The notes under the pieces: model-generated
What the model saw: only the letters and a program-made list of their open reading frames with translations
What the model was told of the DNA's origin: nothing
Databases searched by the model: none
Assembly: GCA_021790005.1 (NCBI GenBank)
Contig: JAJYIP010000003.1
Coordinates: 1-36,261, forward strand
Direction: 5' to 3'
From: a bacterium
Lineage (GTDB): Bacteria > Patescibacteriota > Saccharimonadia > Saccharimonadales > UBA4665
Length of the DNA: 36,261 nt
Translations under genes and position numbers: made by a program
Shown: positions 19,896 to 27,676 of the stretch, piece by piece
Position numbering within the stretch: position 1 is the stretch's first letter
Layout: every line of letters starts with the position of its first letter

Positions 19896-20669
19896 TTAAG
19901 CATGAGCTCCGCAGTGAGTGCAAAATAAACCATGCTGGGAGTTAATGACGCCGCAGTGGCGACAGTAATTATTGTTACCCACAACCGCTAGACCATCTTG
20001 CCTGTCAAGTTGTTTGGCTCGAAAGAAGAATATAAACAATCCGACGGCCAGCATGACCGTGATCAAGACTGACATAAGTGTCAGGTATGGATTTAAAGAG
20101 AATAGGCCAAAGTCATAAAAGCCATGCAAGACTATAGCGGCCAATAAAGCTAGGCCGGTCTTAACTAGCGACTCATTATCAACTTTCGCTCGACTCAAAA
20201 AATATCCCACCATAACGGTAGTAGAAGCATGAAATATGGGATCAAGCAACAAGCGCTGCAGTCCGGTCGTGGCGCCAAACTCAATGCTATAAAGAATATT
20301 TTCTGGAATACCAAACGCTAGGCCGGCAATAGCAAAAAATATAATTCCATCAACATGGCTACGAAAAAATTTGCGCTTATATACCAACAAGGCTGTAGGC
20401 AGAAACTTGGCGCACTCCTCGATTGCACCAACCCCGAGACTGGCCCGCAAAATAACATAATATGGCTGATGCACTACCAGTGACAAGTCTTTGGCTGGAA
20501 TCAACCAGCCTTCTAAAAAGACGGCTGCGATCATACCGGCAATACCAAGTCCAAATACCGCCCAAAGATAACCTACGGGCTCTTTCTTGCCCTGATCATA
20601 CTTCAGTAAGTACCATGTTAAAGCTGCTCCCAGTAACAAAAAACTGCTAATAACGGCAACTAATACCAT
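19896..20669 (-). CDS. PrsW-family intramembrane protease-like protein with C-terminal zinc ribbon
   Basis: 257 aa with about 7-8 hydrophobic helices. PrsW/CAAX-protease-type motifs are visible: EECAK (E84-E85), FGIPENILYSIE, and HGFYDFGLF near helix 6. The glutamates and histidine required for metal binding appear intact. An unusual C-terminal zinc ribbon (CRHCGVINSQHGLFCTHCG) faces the cytoplasm. PrsW proteins cleave membrane-anchored regulators in other bacteria; the natural substrate here is unknown. It lies 24 bases upstream of the other zinc-ribbon gene and is probably cotranscribed with it. Confidence 0.8.
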   Translation of the reverse strand: MVLVAVISSFLLLGAALTWYLLKYDQGKKEPVGYLWAVFGLGIAGMIAAVFLEGWLIPAKDLSLVVHQPYYVILRASLGVGAIEECAKFLPTALLVYKRKFFRSHVDGIIFFAIAGLAFGIPENILYSIEFGATTGLQRLLLDPIFHASTTVMVGYFLSRAKVDNESLVKTGLALLAAIVLHGFYDFGLFSLNPYLTLMSVLITVMLAVGLFIFFFRAKQLDRQDGLAVVGNNNYCRHCGVINSQHGLFCTHCGAHA

Positions 20670-20702
20670 GCCGTCTATTTAATCATATGAAGCTTATGCT
20701 AG

Positions 20703-21119
20703 CTAAATCTGGCACCCTTGACAATAACCCCTAACCTCAACCTGGTGACTCTTAGGACGAAAGTTATTGGTTTTAGAAATAGCAGCAATATATTGCTCAA
20801 GCTTATTGGCGCTAATATCTGAAATACTGCCGCAGCTTATACAAACCAGATGATGATGATGGGCTATCAGGCTGTCACTTAATTCCAAACTATACTTAAA
20901 TCCGTTAGTAAGCCGCTGCAACATGCCGATACTCTCAAACAATTTAACGTTACGGTAAACACTGGCGCGATCAAGCGTACCCTCTAATCCCATTAATAGA
21001 TCATGCATCGTCAATGGCCCATGGCTGAGCAAATAGTCAAAAACTTGGATTCTAGACTTAGTCAGACTGAGTCTGTTAATTTTCAGCTGTTTAGTTAAAT
21101 TGATATGACCACTATCCAT
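20703..21119 (-). CDS. Fur-family metal-responsive transcriptional regulator
   Basis: The track starts at TTG 21155. ATG 21119 (MDSGHINLTK) gives 138 aa, the normal Fur length, and sits 6 bases after a TATATT box. The N-terminal winged helix includes TKSRIQVFDYLLSHGPLTMHDL and LDRASVYRNVKLFESIGML, the family's ASVYR..L.-type recognition helix. The metal-binding part has HHHHLVCISCG (C93, C96) and a second CxxC at the end (GYCQGC), a structural zinc site. Which metal it senses (Fur, Zur or PerR type) cannot be settled. It is divergent from a NicO-like transporter, a likely target. Confidence 0.9.
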   Translation of the reverse strand: MDSGHINLTKQLKINRLSLTKSRIQVFDYLLSHGPLTMHDLLMGLEGTLDRASVYRNVKLFESIGMLQRLTNGFKYSLELSDSLIAHHHHLVCISCGSISDISANKLEQYIAAISKTNNFRPKSHQVEVRGYCQGCQI

Positions 21120-21191
21120 ATTGCAAATATAACATTTTTTGCGACTTTTTTGCAATAATACTAACCATGTAGCAATATATTTAGTAAGCTA
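21120..21191. promoter_or_regulatory. Divergent Fur/NicO intergenic promoter with GCAAATA-type repeats
   Basis: 72 bases between divergent genes. On the minus strand TTGCAA (21151-21156), 18 bases, TATATT, then 6 bases to the Fur ATG suggest a leaderless start. On the plus strand TATATT lies 10 bases before the transporter ATG. ATTGCAA and TTGCAAT form an inverted pair about 24 bases apart, and a third related copy, AGCAATATA, follows. These are candidate operators for the Fur-type protein. Confidence 0.4.
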
Positions 21192-22085
21192 ATGTTTGCG
21201 TATACTTTCGCTCTTAACCTCTGGAATCCATCCCACGTCTTAGGCTGGGCTTCGATTGTTATTATGTCAATCGTACTTGGCATGGTGCATGGCATCACTC
21301 CCGACGAACATACCTGGCCAATAACTTTCAGCTATGCCGTTGGCAGCTATTCAACCAAAAAAGGTTTTCGTTCCGGCTTAATCTTTTCCCTGTCTTTCGC
21401 GGTGCAACGTGCCATTGCCAGCGAACTAGCCTTTCTTGGCCTCTACAAGCTATATGAAATTGGTTGGCTTAACTACGTTATTTACATTGTGGTCGGTGCA
21501 TTAATGGCGGCTTCTGGTCTGTTTATTGTTAAACGGAGATCAATTCTGCATTTTGATCTTCCCTTTCTCAAACAACATCATCAAGAAGACAAGGATAACC
21601 AGGTCTGGCTCAATGATCCTAAGCCATGGATGCCGGCAGTACATGGTTTTGTTGCCGGTTGGGGATTTGGTGCATTTGCTTTAATACTCTATACCGTATT
21701 GGCACCAGCCACCCATTCACTAGCCTTCGCTTGGGTTCCGGGGGCACTATTCGGACTGGGGACTATGATAATGCAAATGATAGCCGGCGGACTTTTCGGA
21801 TCCATGGCCCAACACTGGGGCCTTAATGAAGCGGCCATACGTCGCGTATCTCTCAAAACTGCCGGCAATACGCTAACCTGGGGAGGCTTGGCCTTTGTAC
21901 TCGGCGGTAGCATCAGTCTTTTGGTGCCTTCGATTGATAATATCGGCATATCTACCGGCATTCACATCCACAATCTGCACAATATCGGGCTGCCTTTGAT
22001 ACTGGTTATTTTTAGCGTTCTAATCGTCGGACTAACTACCATGGTTGTTGAGATCAAAAAAGCGATAGCTCAAACTCACTACTAA
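21192..22085 (+). CDS. NicO/UreH-like metal transporter (Ni/Co or related)
   Basis: 297 aa with about 6-7 membrane helices. The first helix region ends in GMVHGITPDEH (H33 and D38, H40), closely resembling the HxxxxDxH metal-binding motif of NiCoT/NicO transporters. A second conserved patch is VHGFVAGWGFGAFALI, also with His-Gly in a helix. A cytoplasmic loop with HHQEDKD lies between helices. It is divergent from a Fur-family regulator, a common arrangement for metal transport genes. Direction (uptake or efflux) and metal are not determined. Confidence 0.72.
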   Translation: MFAYTFALNLWNPSHVLGWASIVIMSIVLGMVHGITPDEHTWPITFSYAVGSYSTKKGFRSGLIFSLSFAVQRAIASELAFLGLYKLYEIGWLNYVIYIVVGALMAASGLFIVKRRSILHFDLPFLKQHHQEDKDNQVWLNDPKPWMPAVHGFVAGWGFGAFALILYTVLAPATHSLAFAWVPGALFGLGTMIMQMIAGGLFGSMAQHWGLNEAAIRRVSLKTAGNTLTWGGLAFVLGGSISLLVPSIDNIGISTGIHIHNLHNIGLPLILVIFSVLIVGLTTMVVEIKKAIAQTHY

Positions 22086-22096
22086 CGATTGTGCTT

Positions 22097-22116
22097 GCTA
22101 TGACGGTAGCTTTTTT
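22097..22116 (+). terminator. Weak candidate terminator after the metal transporter
   Basis: A short hairpin GCTA-TGACGG-TAGC followed by six T residues lies 11 bases after the transporter stop. The stem is only 4 bp, so support is weak. The T run overlaps the stop codon of the convergent GGDEF gene. Confidence 0.3.
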
Positions 22117-22795
22117 AGGAGTTCTTGGCTTTGGCAACAAGAGCAATGTACGCCAAATAGTTGATAAAGTCTGCGGGATTTATGCCGGCTTTTTCTAACT
22201 CTGACACTAATGCGTCCATACGGGCTATATAATCAGGGGCGTAGGCTTCGAGTCTCTTTTGTTTATTTTCGTACATTTTATTGTCCGCTAAAGCCAAAAG
22301 AGCATCAAAGGTCATTGCGTCTTCACGATTTGCGGCAGCCACCCCTAAAGAAATTCCGGTTTTGACATCATTAAAAACTATTCTGCCATCGTCGCTTGAG
22401 ACAGACTCATTCACCGATGCCTTAATTCGTTCCGTAATAATAGCCATATCGCTTCGATCTTTAACTAAAGCCATGGCGGCAAATTCATCGCCCCCCAGTC
22501 GAACAACTATATCAGCATTTGAGCGCATTGAACCGGCGGCAATCTCAATAATTTTATCGCCGGCATAGTGACCAAGCTGATCATTGACTAATTTTAAGTG
22601 ATCGACATCGCCAAATATTAGCCCGACAATATGTCCATCTTCGATAGCCCGGCTATATACATCAGCCCCGAACACCTGAAAGCGGGACGGTTCCATTCGG
22701 CCGGTTTGCAACTCAGAGCCATACTTATTCCATTCTTCTTCCGTTATAAATTGGGTTATAGAAGGAACTTCGCGTGGCTTTTCGACATTATTCAT
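22115..22795 (-). CDS. Diguanylate cyclase (GGDEF domain)
   Basis: The track starts at TTG 22822; ATG 22795 (MNNVEKPREV) is preferred, giving 226 aa. The GGDEF domain is well conserved: FGDVDHLKLVNDQLGHYAGD, the active-site RLGGDEF (101-105) and TGISLGVAA. It should make cyclic di-GMP from two GTP. The N-terminal 40 residues show no sensor domain or membrane helix, so it is a small cytosolic enzyme. The inhibitory I-site RxxD is absent: the position reads SNAD. The last 45 residues form an extra helical segment of unknown role. Monocistronic and convergent with the transporter. Confidence 0.9.
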   Translation of the reverse strand: MNNVEKPREVPSITQFITEEEWNKYGSELQTGRMEPSRFQVFGADVYSRAIEDGHIVGLIFGDVDHLKLVNDQLGHYAGDKIIEIAAGSMRSNADIVVRLGGDEFAAMALVKDRSDMAIITERIKASVNESVSSDDGRIVFNDVKTGISLGVAAANREDAMTFDALLALADNKMYENKQKRLEAYAPDYIARMDALVSELEKAGINPADFINYLAYIALVAKAKNS

Positions 22796-22830
22796 AAGTG
22801 TATATTCTAGTACAAATTGCAATTTTTTGT

Positions 22831-23166
22831 TTAAAATAGGTCCTCTATTATATTCATGACGGCAAAACTAATCTGATCTAATATAATCACACCATTGTGC
22901 ACCACACCAGTCCATTGGTTTTCTTCAAGCCAGCTGGCACCAGCACGTCTAGCTCTATCAAGATTACTTGGAGCAAGCATATCCAAGCTCGACATCGTAT
23001 CGTCGGCCCAATGAATCGCCATAAAATAAAGGTTCTGGTTTTTAGTTGCAATTAGATCAATTTCATATTTTGAGCGCTTGAAATTAGTTTCAAGTATTTG
23101 AAAACCTCGCATCTCCAAGTACTGGCGGGCAGATTTTTCTGCAGCCTGTCGTTTATGACCAGTCAT
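22831..23166 (-). CDS. YraN/UPF0102-like protein with altered active site
   Basis: 111 aa. GHKRQAAEKSARQYLEMRG, FQILETNFKRSKYEIDLIA and the following strand match the YraN family pattern (G..AE..A..yL...Gy.il..N.r...GEIDLIa.d....vFVEVK). The catalytic-type EVK strand reads FMAIHWADD, so the glutamate and lysine of the nuclease fold are lost. The C-terminal half is diverged. It overlaps the upstream surface gene by 4 bases (ATGA), making it the last gene of the surface operon, an unexpected place for a housekeeping nuclease-like protein. Probably a non-catalytic, repurposed fold. Confidence 0.6.
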   Translation of the reverse strand: MTGHKRQAAEKSARQYLEMRGFQILETNFKRSKYEIDLIATKNQNLYFMAIHWADDTMSSLDMLAPSNLDRARRAGASWLEENQWTGVVHNGVIILDQISFAVMNIIEDLF

Positions 23167-24047
23167 CGTTTTTTGGATATTAAATTCTTATGAAGCGGTC
23201 TCGCGAGAGTAGCGATCGCAATACCAACTAAGACAACAATCGCCACCTCATTGGACTGCGCCGTTGTCCCAGGCGATTGATTTATATTAGTGGGCTGTAA
23301 CTGCCAGATGGTTAGCGATACGAGCTTAGCATTCAAGCCATTTAAGGTTATGCCGACATCCACAATATGCTTGTTAGTTACGGCCAACACGATGGTCTGT
23401 CCAACCCGCAACGTCAATGGTATGCTGCCGTTATCAGTAGAAACTACTATCTTAACGGTTGGGTTATGGTTTGAATCATTAATCGAGGTTACGGTTAGGG
23501 TATGGTATTCAGGCGTGTTATTAGAGTTACCTACACCTGTATCGACCGGAAAACTGTAGACTTCATTGACTTGCGCAACAATAATTGAGCTTTGCTCTAC
23601 ATTATAGCTGCCTATTGGAGTTAGGTTATTGGGCAGATCAATAATTGGTGGTAATGAGCCGACAGCGGGCAAAGTGTTGGGATTGGTACTAGCCTGACTA
23701 CTGCCCAGCTGTTCGCCACTTATGATTTTTGGAGTTATAACAATATGTCTTGGTTGGCTGACAATTAATTGTACCTGGTTGGATTGCGGGCTAGCATTGG
23801 ATGCATTGTTAGCGCCGGCTACTCTATGCGTACTTGAAGAATTTGTCTTCACCTGAACTGGCACACCACAGGCTTGCGGAGTCACATATACAATCTGATT
23901 CGTACCGTTATTTAAAAGCGTAAATATGCAATTCAACGGCAGAATCTGCTGCGTAAAAGTATCATTAATCCCGTCGGCTTGAACCACAGCAAAATTCAAA
24001 CAAGATATTGCTATAGCTAATATCAATATTAGTTTTACTTTTCTCAT
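23163..24047 (-). CDS. Anchored secreted protein of the WxL-like operon
   Basis: 294 aa with a signal peptide (VKLILILAIAISCLNFAVVQA). A short Cys-containing region (LPLNCIFTLL, TPQACGVPV) follows. The middle is Gln/Ser/Asn-rich and leads to a beta-rich domain (YHTLTVTSIND, PTVKIVVSTDNGSIPLTLRV). A C-terminal membrane helix (EVAIVVLVGIAIATL) is followed by a short basic tail. The start overlaps the upstream gene by 4 bases. No known domain is recognised; the plan is that of a membrane-anchored surface protein working with the other products of this operon. Confidence 0.65.
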   Translation of the reverse strand: MRKVKLILILAIAISCLNFAVVQADGINDTFTQQILPLNCIFTLLNNGTNQIVYVTPQACGVPVQVKTNSSSTHRVAGANNASNASPQSNQVQLIVSQPRHIVITPKIISGEQLGSSQASTNPNTLPAVGSLPPIIDLPNNLTPIGSYNVEQSSIIVAQVNEVYSFPVDTGVGNSNNTPEYHTLTVTSINDSNHNPTVKIVVSTDNGSIPLTLRVGQTIVLAVTNKHIVDVGITLNGLNAKLVSLTIWQLQPTNINQSPGTTAQSNEVAIVVLVGIAIATLARPLHKNLISKKR

Positions 24048-25273
24048 AAAGCAGTTAGCGTAATGGTTAGAGCCAGACTATACGAACCGGCCGGCTGTAA
24101 AGATGGAACCGTCTGACTAAGCCCTATGTTGGTTATATCCCAGTAGCAGTAATAACTGGCTGCTGAGCTAGCAGCCGTTAAAGTCACCGGTGTCGTTCCG
24201 GTCATAGCCGTATTTGCACCCGCGCTAATGCCAGAAGTTGTGCAACCATACTCAGGACTAGACTCGGGAGTGATGATTTGCGCTGCTGGAGAAATGGTCA
24301 ATTGCCCGGAGGTGCAACCGGCCGGACTACCAGCCGCATTGTTATAGGCGTAGGTTTGGCCACCACTATCCGACCAAGCCGAAGAAGAGGCGGCAATCGT
24401 CAGGTTCCAGCCGAGATTATCTGCTGGGGTAGTATTGGTCACTCTAACTTGTTCGGAACTAGTACCCAGAGTCCCGGTTGATGTCTGACATGCAAACGCC
24501 TGATTGAGCGATGTCATACCGACGGTCGGGGTGGCGACTGAAGCACCGGTTGCATCAACAATGTCGCCGCTAAATATTGGCGTAGGTGCAATTCTAAATG
24601 CCGCAATCTGCCCGAGCCAGCTTGAACCACTAGCTACGCTAGCTGACGTCGAATAACTGCTTGGACTGCTAACACTAAAATAAGCACTGCCGTACGCCAT
24701 GCGGGCAGACGGCTTGCCACTAATGCTTGAAGATATGATTTGCGTAAAAGAGTTAGTCCAGCCGGTCGGCGCCGTCGTACCATCTGAGGTTACGCTGGCT
24801 AATAGAAGATCGTTATAGTTATTGTTAGTTAATGAACCGGAAGATGCGGTTGCCGTCGTACCAGAAGACGTGACCGAATTGACAACATCCAATGGCGTAA
24901 CATTCTCAATGCCACTGAATTCAAATATTTGCACCGGCTGAGAGGTGCCGGCACTAAAAGTACACGCTATCGTCGTTTCGCCGCCGGCGGCTATTTTATA
25001 GAAAATACCTTGAGACGGATTGACCGATTCATTTTTAGCCGTTGAGAATCCGCTTGGTGACGATATCGTGGCGGTTACGTTTGTCGAACAAATTGCAACC
25101 AGTAGGTTGCCCGCGGTTGCTGCCGTGGAAAATGTTGCACTGCCAGCGGTACCAGAATTACTTTGCACCAAAGTCGTAGCGGCAAAAACTCTGTTCGGCA
25201 TCATAAACGTGAGTAGCGACACTACCAACATAACAGCGGCGGCGGTCAGTGCGCTGCGGCGGAAACAACCCAT
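24044..25273 (-). CDS. Secreted beta protein with C-terminal WxL-like domain
   Basis: 409 aa with a signal peptide (AAVMLVVSLLTFMMPNRVFA). Residues about 33-225 form a beta-sandwich-like domain (TAATAGNLLVAICSTN, PVQIFEFSGIENVTPLD, LLLASVTSDGTTAPTGW) resembling the repeated module of the giant protein. The C-terminal domain (about 235-409) shares QAFACQTSTGTLG, GWNL, TYAYNNAAGS and AGSYSLALTITL with the neighbour at 26485. GWNL resembles the first WxL motif and YWDI could be the second. No anchor is visible. It lies 4 bases after the WxIP-like gene, its likely anchor partner. Confidence 0.68.
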   Translation of the reverse strand: MGCFRRSALTAAAVMLVVSLLTFMMPNRVFAATTLVQSNSGTAGSATFSTAATAGNLLVAICSTNVTATISSPSGFSTAKNESVNPSQGIFYKIAAGGETTIACTFSAGTSQPVQIFEFSGIENVTPLDVVNSVTSSGTTATASSGSLTNNNYNDLLLASVTSDGTTAPTGWTNSFTQIISSSISGKPSARMAYGSAYFSVSSPSSYSTSASVASGSSWLGQIAAFRIAPTPIFSGDIVDATGASVATPTVGMTSLNQAFACQTSTGTLGTSSEQVRVTNTTPADNLGWNLTIAASSSAWSDSGGQTYAYNNAAGSPAGCTSGQLTISPAAQIITPESSPEYGCTTSGISAGANTAMTGTTPVTLTAASSAASYYCYWDITNIGLSQTVPSLQPAGSYSLALTITLTAL

Positions 25274-25277
25274 ATAG

Positions 25278-26441
25278 CTAGTCCTTATTGCTGGGCGGTA
25301 TCTTAATTACTTGGTCTTCTTTTAGACTATACGGAGGCTTCATATGGTTAGCGGTAACGATTTTCTTCCAACTTATATTGCTATTTTTCGCAATTTTTTC
25401 AACCGTATCACCATGCTTCACGCTATATGATTGCCATTTTTTATTAACAGTACGCTTATGTTTGTTGCGTCTGGACAGCCAAACAATTAACCAAACAATA
25501 GCCACGATTACGACAGCTTCAATAAATGCAGCTAATGGCTGCGGGGTTGCAAAAAACATCTTAGAATTTAGCGAGATCTGGGCTAGATTAGAGTGAGGCT
25601 GCAAACCAAGTTCGGTGTTGGGGTCGCTATTGTATTTTACGATTGCTCGAGCCATATAGAGACCACCCCAAAAAGGATGCGCTACATTATAGCTGTCAGA
25701 CATATCGCTGTTTGGCAAAACTGGCATTGTACCTTCTTTAACCGAAACTGGAGCAAACCCCAGGATTGAGACAAGCTGTAATCTCAGCGAAGCATCTAGG
25801 GAAACATTGCCTTGGTTTTCAATACTTGGCGTAACCTGGTATTCACCATTCTTAGTGGCGGTAACGGTCAGTGATTTTATACTGAGTTTTTTAACAAGCT
25901 TCCCGGGAATGGTCACTACCACTCTAATGGCCGATCTAAAGCTCAAAACAACGCCGTTTTGGCTAGATTGTGCGGCGGTTTGTGATTGGGCCTGTAAAGT
26001 TACGCACCCATCATGCTCACCCACACTTATCTGATTTGAATCTGGCACGGTAAGTGTAAAAGGAACTATCGTGCTTGTGTAGGCTTTTAGGGTTACCGAG
26101 GTGGTTTGCAATTTTATCCAAGCGCCAACATCAGTTTTTGCTTCAACCGCCTGTTTACAAGTAAACTGACCGCCAGTAGCCAATTCGGAATCAACCGCAT
26201 CAAGCGTGATGACTTGCTGCTTGTTAGTATCATTTTCAACTTTTATGCCATTAGTTGCACTTTGTCCAGGTTTTAATTGAAAGATAAAAATTGATTGCGA
26301 TCTAGGATTGGCCGGATTCGGATAAGCCGGACTGCCGCCGATGCCGCCATAGTTAATGGCATATGCTTCAGACAAAAGCAACAGACTTGCCGAGAATAGT
26401 ATAGCTATAAATGTCCCTGCCAGCCTCTTCATATGTTCCAA
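25278..26441 (-). CDS. WxL-interacting-like (DUF916) protein with C-terminal LysM
   Basis: 387 aa; M4 (26432) is an equally good start. A signal peptide (FIAILFSASLLLLSEAYA) leads to a DUF916-type domain (FIFQLKPGQSATNGIKVEN, then VPFTLTVPDSNQISVGEHDG). A second domain resembles DUF3324 (KLVKKLSIKSLTVTATKNGE, PSIENQGNVSLDASLRLQ). A membrane helix (AFIEAVVIVAIVWLIVWL) is followed by the basic RRNKHKR stretch. A LysM domain ends the protein (YSVKHGDTVEKIAKNS, ending KEDQVIKIPP). By the positive-inside rule the LysM lies in the cytoplasm, opposite to its usual peptidoglycan-binding place. Central gene of the second surface operon. Confidence 0.75.
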   Translation of the reverse strand: MEHMKRLAGTFIAILFSASLLLLSEAYAINYGGIGGSPAYPNPANPRSQSIFIFQLKPGQSATNGIKVENDTNKQQVITLDAVDSELATGGQFTCKQAVEAKTDVGAWIKLQTTSVTLKAYTSTIVPFTLTVPDSNQISVGEHDGCVTLQAQSQTAAQSSQNGVVLSFRSAIRVVVTIPGKLVKKLSIKSLTVTATKNGEYQVTPSIENQGNVSLDASLRLQLVSILGFAPVSVKEGTMPVLPNSDMSDSYNVAHPFWGGLYMARAIVKYNSDPNTELGLQPHSNLAQISLNSKMFFATPQPLAAFIEAVVIVAIVWLIVWLSRRNKHKRTVNKKWQSYSVKHGDTVEKIAKNSNISWKKIVTANHMKPPYSLKEDQVIKIPPSNKD

Positions 26442-26484
26442 CTTTAGCTTATAAATGCGTTATTAGCTAGTTATTTATCTGGTT

Positions 26485-27138
26485 TTAGGTATGGCTTAAG
26501 GTAATGGTCATTGGCAGGGTATATGATCCGCTTGGCGTCAAGGACGGAACAGCTTGACTTAAGCTGATGCCTTCTACATAACCTTCCCAAGCCGTTCCAG
26601 CACTATCGCTCAGCAAGGTAACACTGGTAACTGTAGTCCCATTGTAAACAGCTGAAGCACCTAAGGTTACAGTTGCAGCGTTGGCCGTGCAAGCGCTATT
26701 ACAATCGTTGGTAATCGTTCCGGCGGCGGGATTAACCGTTAGGTCCCCGGATGTGCAGCCAGAACCAGCAATATTGTTGTATGCATATGTATTGGTGCCG
26801 TTGGTCCAGGTTGCAGACGTGCCACCAGTAGCGGCAAGGGCAATATTCCAGGTAGCAATTCCAGACGCCAGATCAGTAACATTAATTAGATCATTGGCAT
26901 CACCTAGCGTACCAGTACTGGTTTGACATGAAAAGCTATAGTTTACGGGTGAAAATGCTACTGTTGGCGCAGCGACTGGGGTAGTGTCACCAGTCTGGTT
27001 AATGCTGGCCGTTAGTGTACCGGCATTAATGGTCTGGTCAAAAGTTGGGGTCAAACTCGCGTATGTAATCGCACTGGGCGATAGCATCATTAGCAACATA
27101 ATTAACATAGCCGATGCTAGTTTCAGTATCTTATTCAC
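26485..27138 (-). CDS. Secreted WxL-like surface protein
   Basis: The track starts at GTG 27150. The GTG at 27138 (MNKILKLA) has GGAGG five bases upstream and gives a cleaner signal peptide (LASAMLIMLLMMLSPSAITYA). About 217 aa. The mature part is one domain (YSFSCQTSTGTLG, TWNIALAA, TYAYNNIAGS, GCTSGDLTVNPAAGTI, ending SGSYTLPMTITLSHT). It is paralogous to the C-terminal half of the 24044 protein. TWNI and AWEGY occupy positions where WxL domains carry their tryptophans, so WxL-like is a cautious name. It is the first gene of the operon, 43 bases before the WxIP-like gene. Confidence 0.7.
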   Translation of the reverse strand: MNKILKLASAMLIMLLMMLSPSAITYASLTPTFDQTINAGTLTASINQTGDTTPVAAPTVAFSPVNYSFSCQTSTGTLGDANDLINVTDLASGIATWNIALAATGGTSATWTNGTNTYAYNNIAGSGCTSGDLTVNPAAGTITNDCNSACTANAATVTLGASAVYNGTTVTSVTLLSDSAGTAWEGYVEGISLSQAVPSLTPSGSYTLPMTITLSHT

Positions 27139-27256
27139 TCTACCCTCCACATGTTATAGCACTTGTATTATCTATGTGCTTATGCTAAATGATTGGTGCA
27201 TAACAGTCAAGCTTATAATTGACTTAGAGGTCATGGTTTTTTGGTGACGCATTAAA

Positions 27257-27511
27257 CTAAAGCTTTTTATTGAGCTGATTGATACTGTTATTTAATTGTT
27301 GTATGCCCTTGAGACTGTTATTTATTTCCGTCACCTGTGAACTCAAAGTGTTGTATTTGGAGTTTAGTGCGGTAGATAAGCTACGGATCGACATTGCTCC
27401 CCAGATAAAAATTGTTAATATAACGCCCAGCATTAGAACGGCTAACGTAACCATAACTGACATGTAACCGTGATAAAGTCTCGATTTGGCGCGTAGCCCT
27501 TCTTCGTTCAT
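27257..27511 (-). CDS. Small membrane protein with C-terminal coiled coil
   Basis: 84 aa. A short basic N-terminus (RAKSRLYHG) is followed by one membrane helix (VMVTLAVLMLGVILTIFIWG) and a heptad-patterned segment (LSTALNSKYNTLSSQVTEIN, LKGIQQLNNSINQLNKKL) predicted to form an extracytoplasmic coiled coil. AGGAGG lies about 10 bases before the ATG. Upstream is a strong terminator belonging to the prepilin-like gene, so it is separately transcribed. Function unknown; perhaps a small envelope spacer or oligomeriser. Confidence 0.6.
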   Translation of the reverse strand: MNEEGLRAKSRLYHGYMSVMVTLAVLMLGVILTIFIWGAMSIRSLSTALNSKYNTLSSQVTEINNSLKGIQQLNNSINQLNKKL

Positions 27512-27625
27512 ATGCTTAAGTCCTCCTGGGATTGATTACAATACCGCGCTACTGTTGTCTCTAATATAAGAATAAAGCTTGTTAATGGTCAGTTAGTTTA
27601 ATTACGACTCAACGCCAAACAATAA

Positions 27626-27664
27626 ATAAAGAGCCGCTTCAAACGCTGAGGCGACTCTTTATTA
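27626..27664 (-). terminator. Rho-independent-type terminator after the prepilin-like gene
   Basis: On the minus strand AATAAAGAGUCGC pairs with GCGGCUCUUUAUU (13 bp with one U-G wobble), with a loop of about 13 bases and a U-rich downstream stretch. It lies 13 bases after the stop codon at 27677. Confidence 0.75.
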
Positions 27665-27676
27665 ACAAAACCCTAT

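Noticed and set aside
27138-27256. Promoter of the second surface operon
   Set aside because: TTGACT-17-TAGCAT and a nearby TATAAC are both possible; neither is clear enough to list as a feature.
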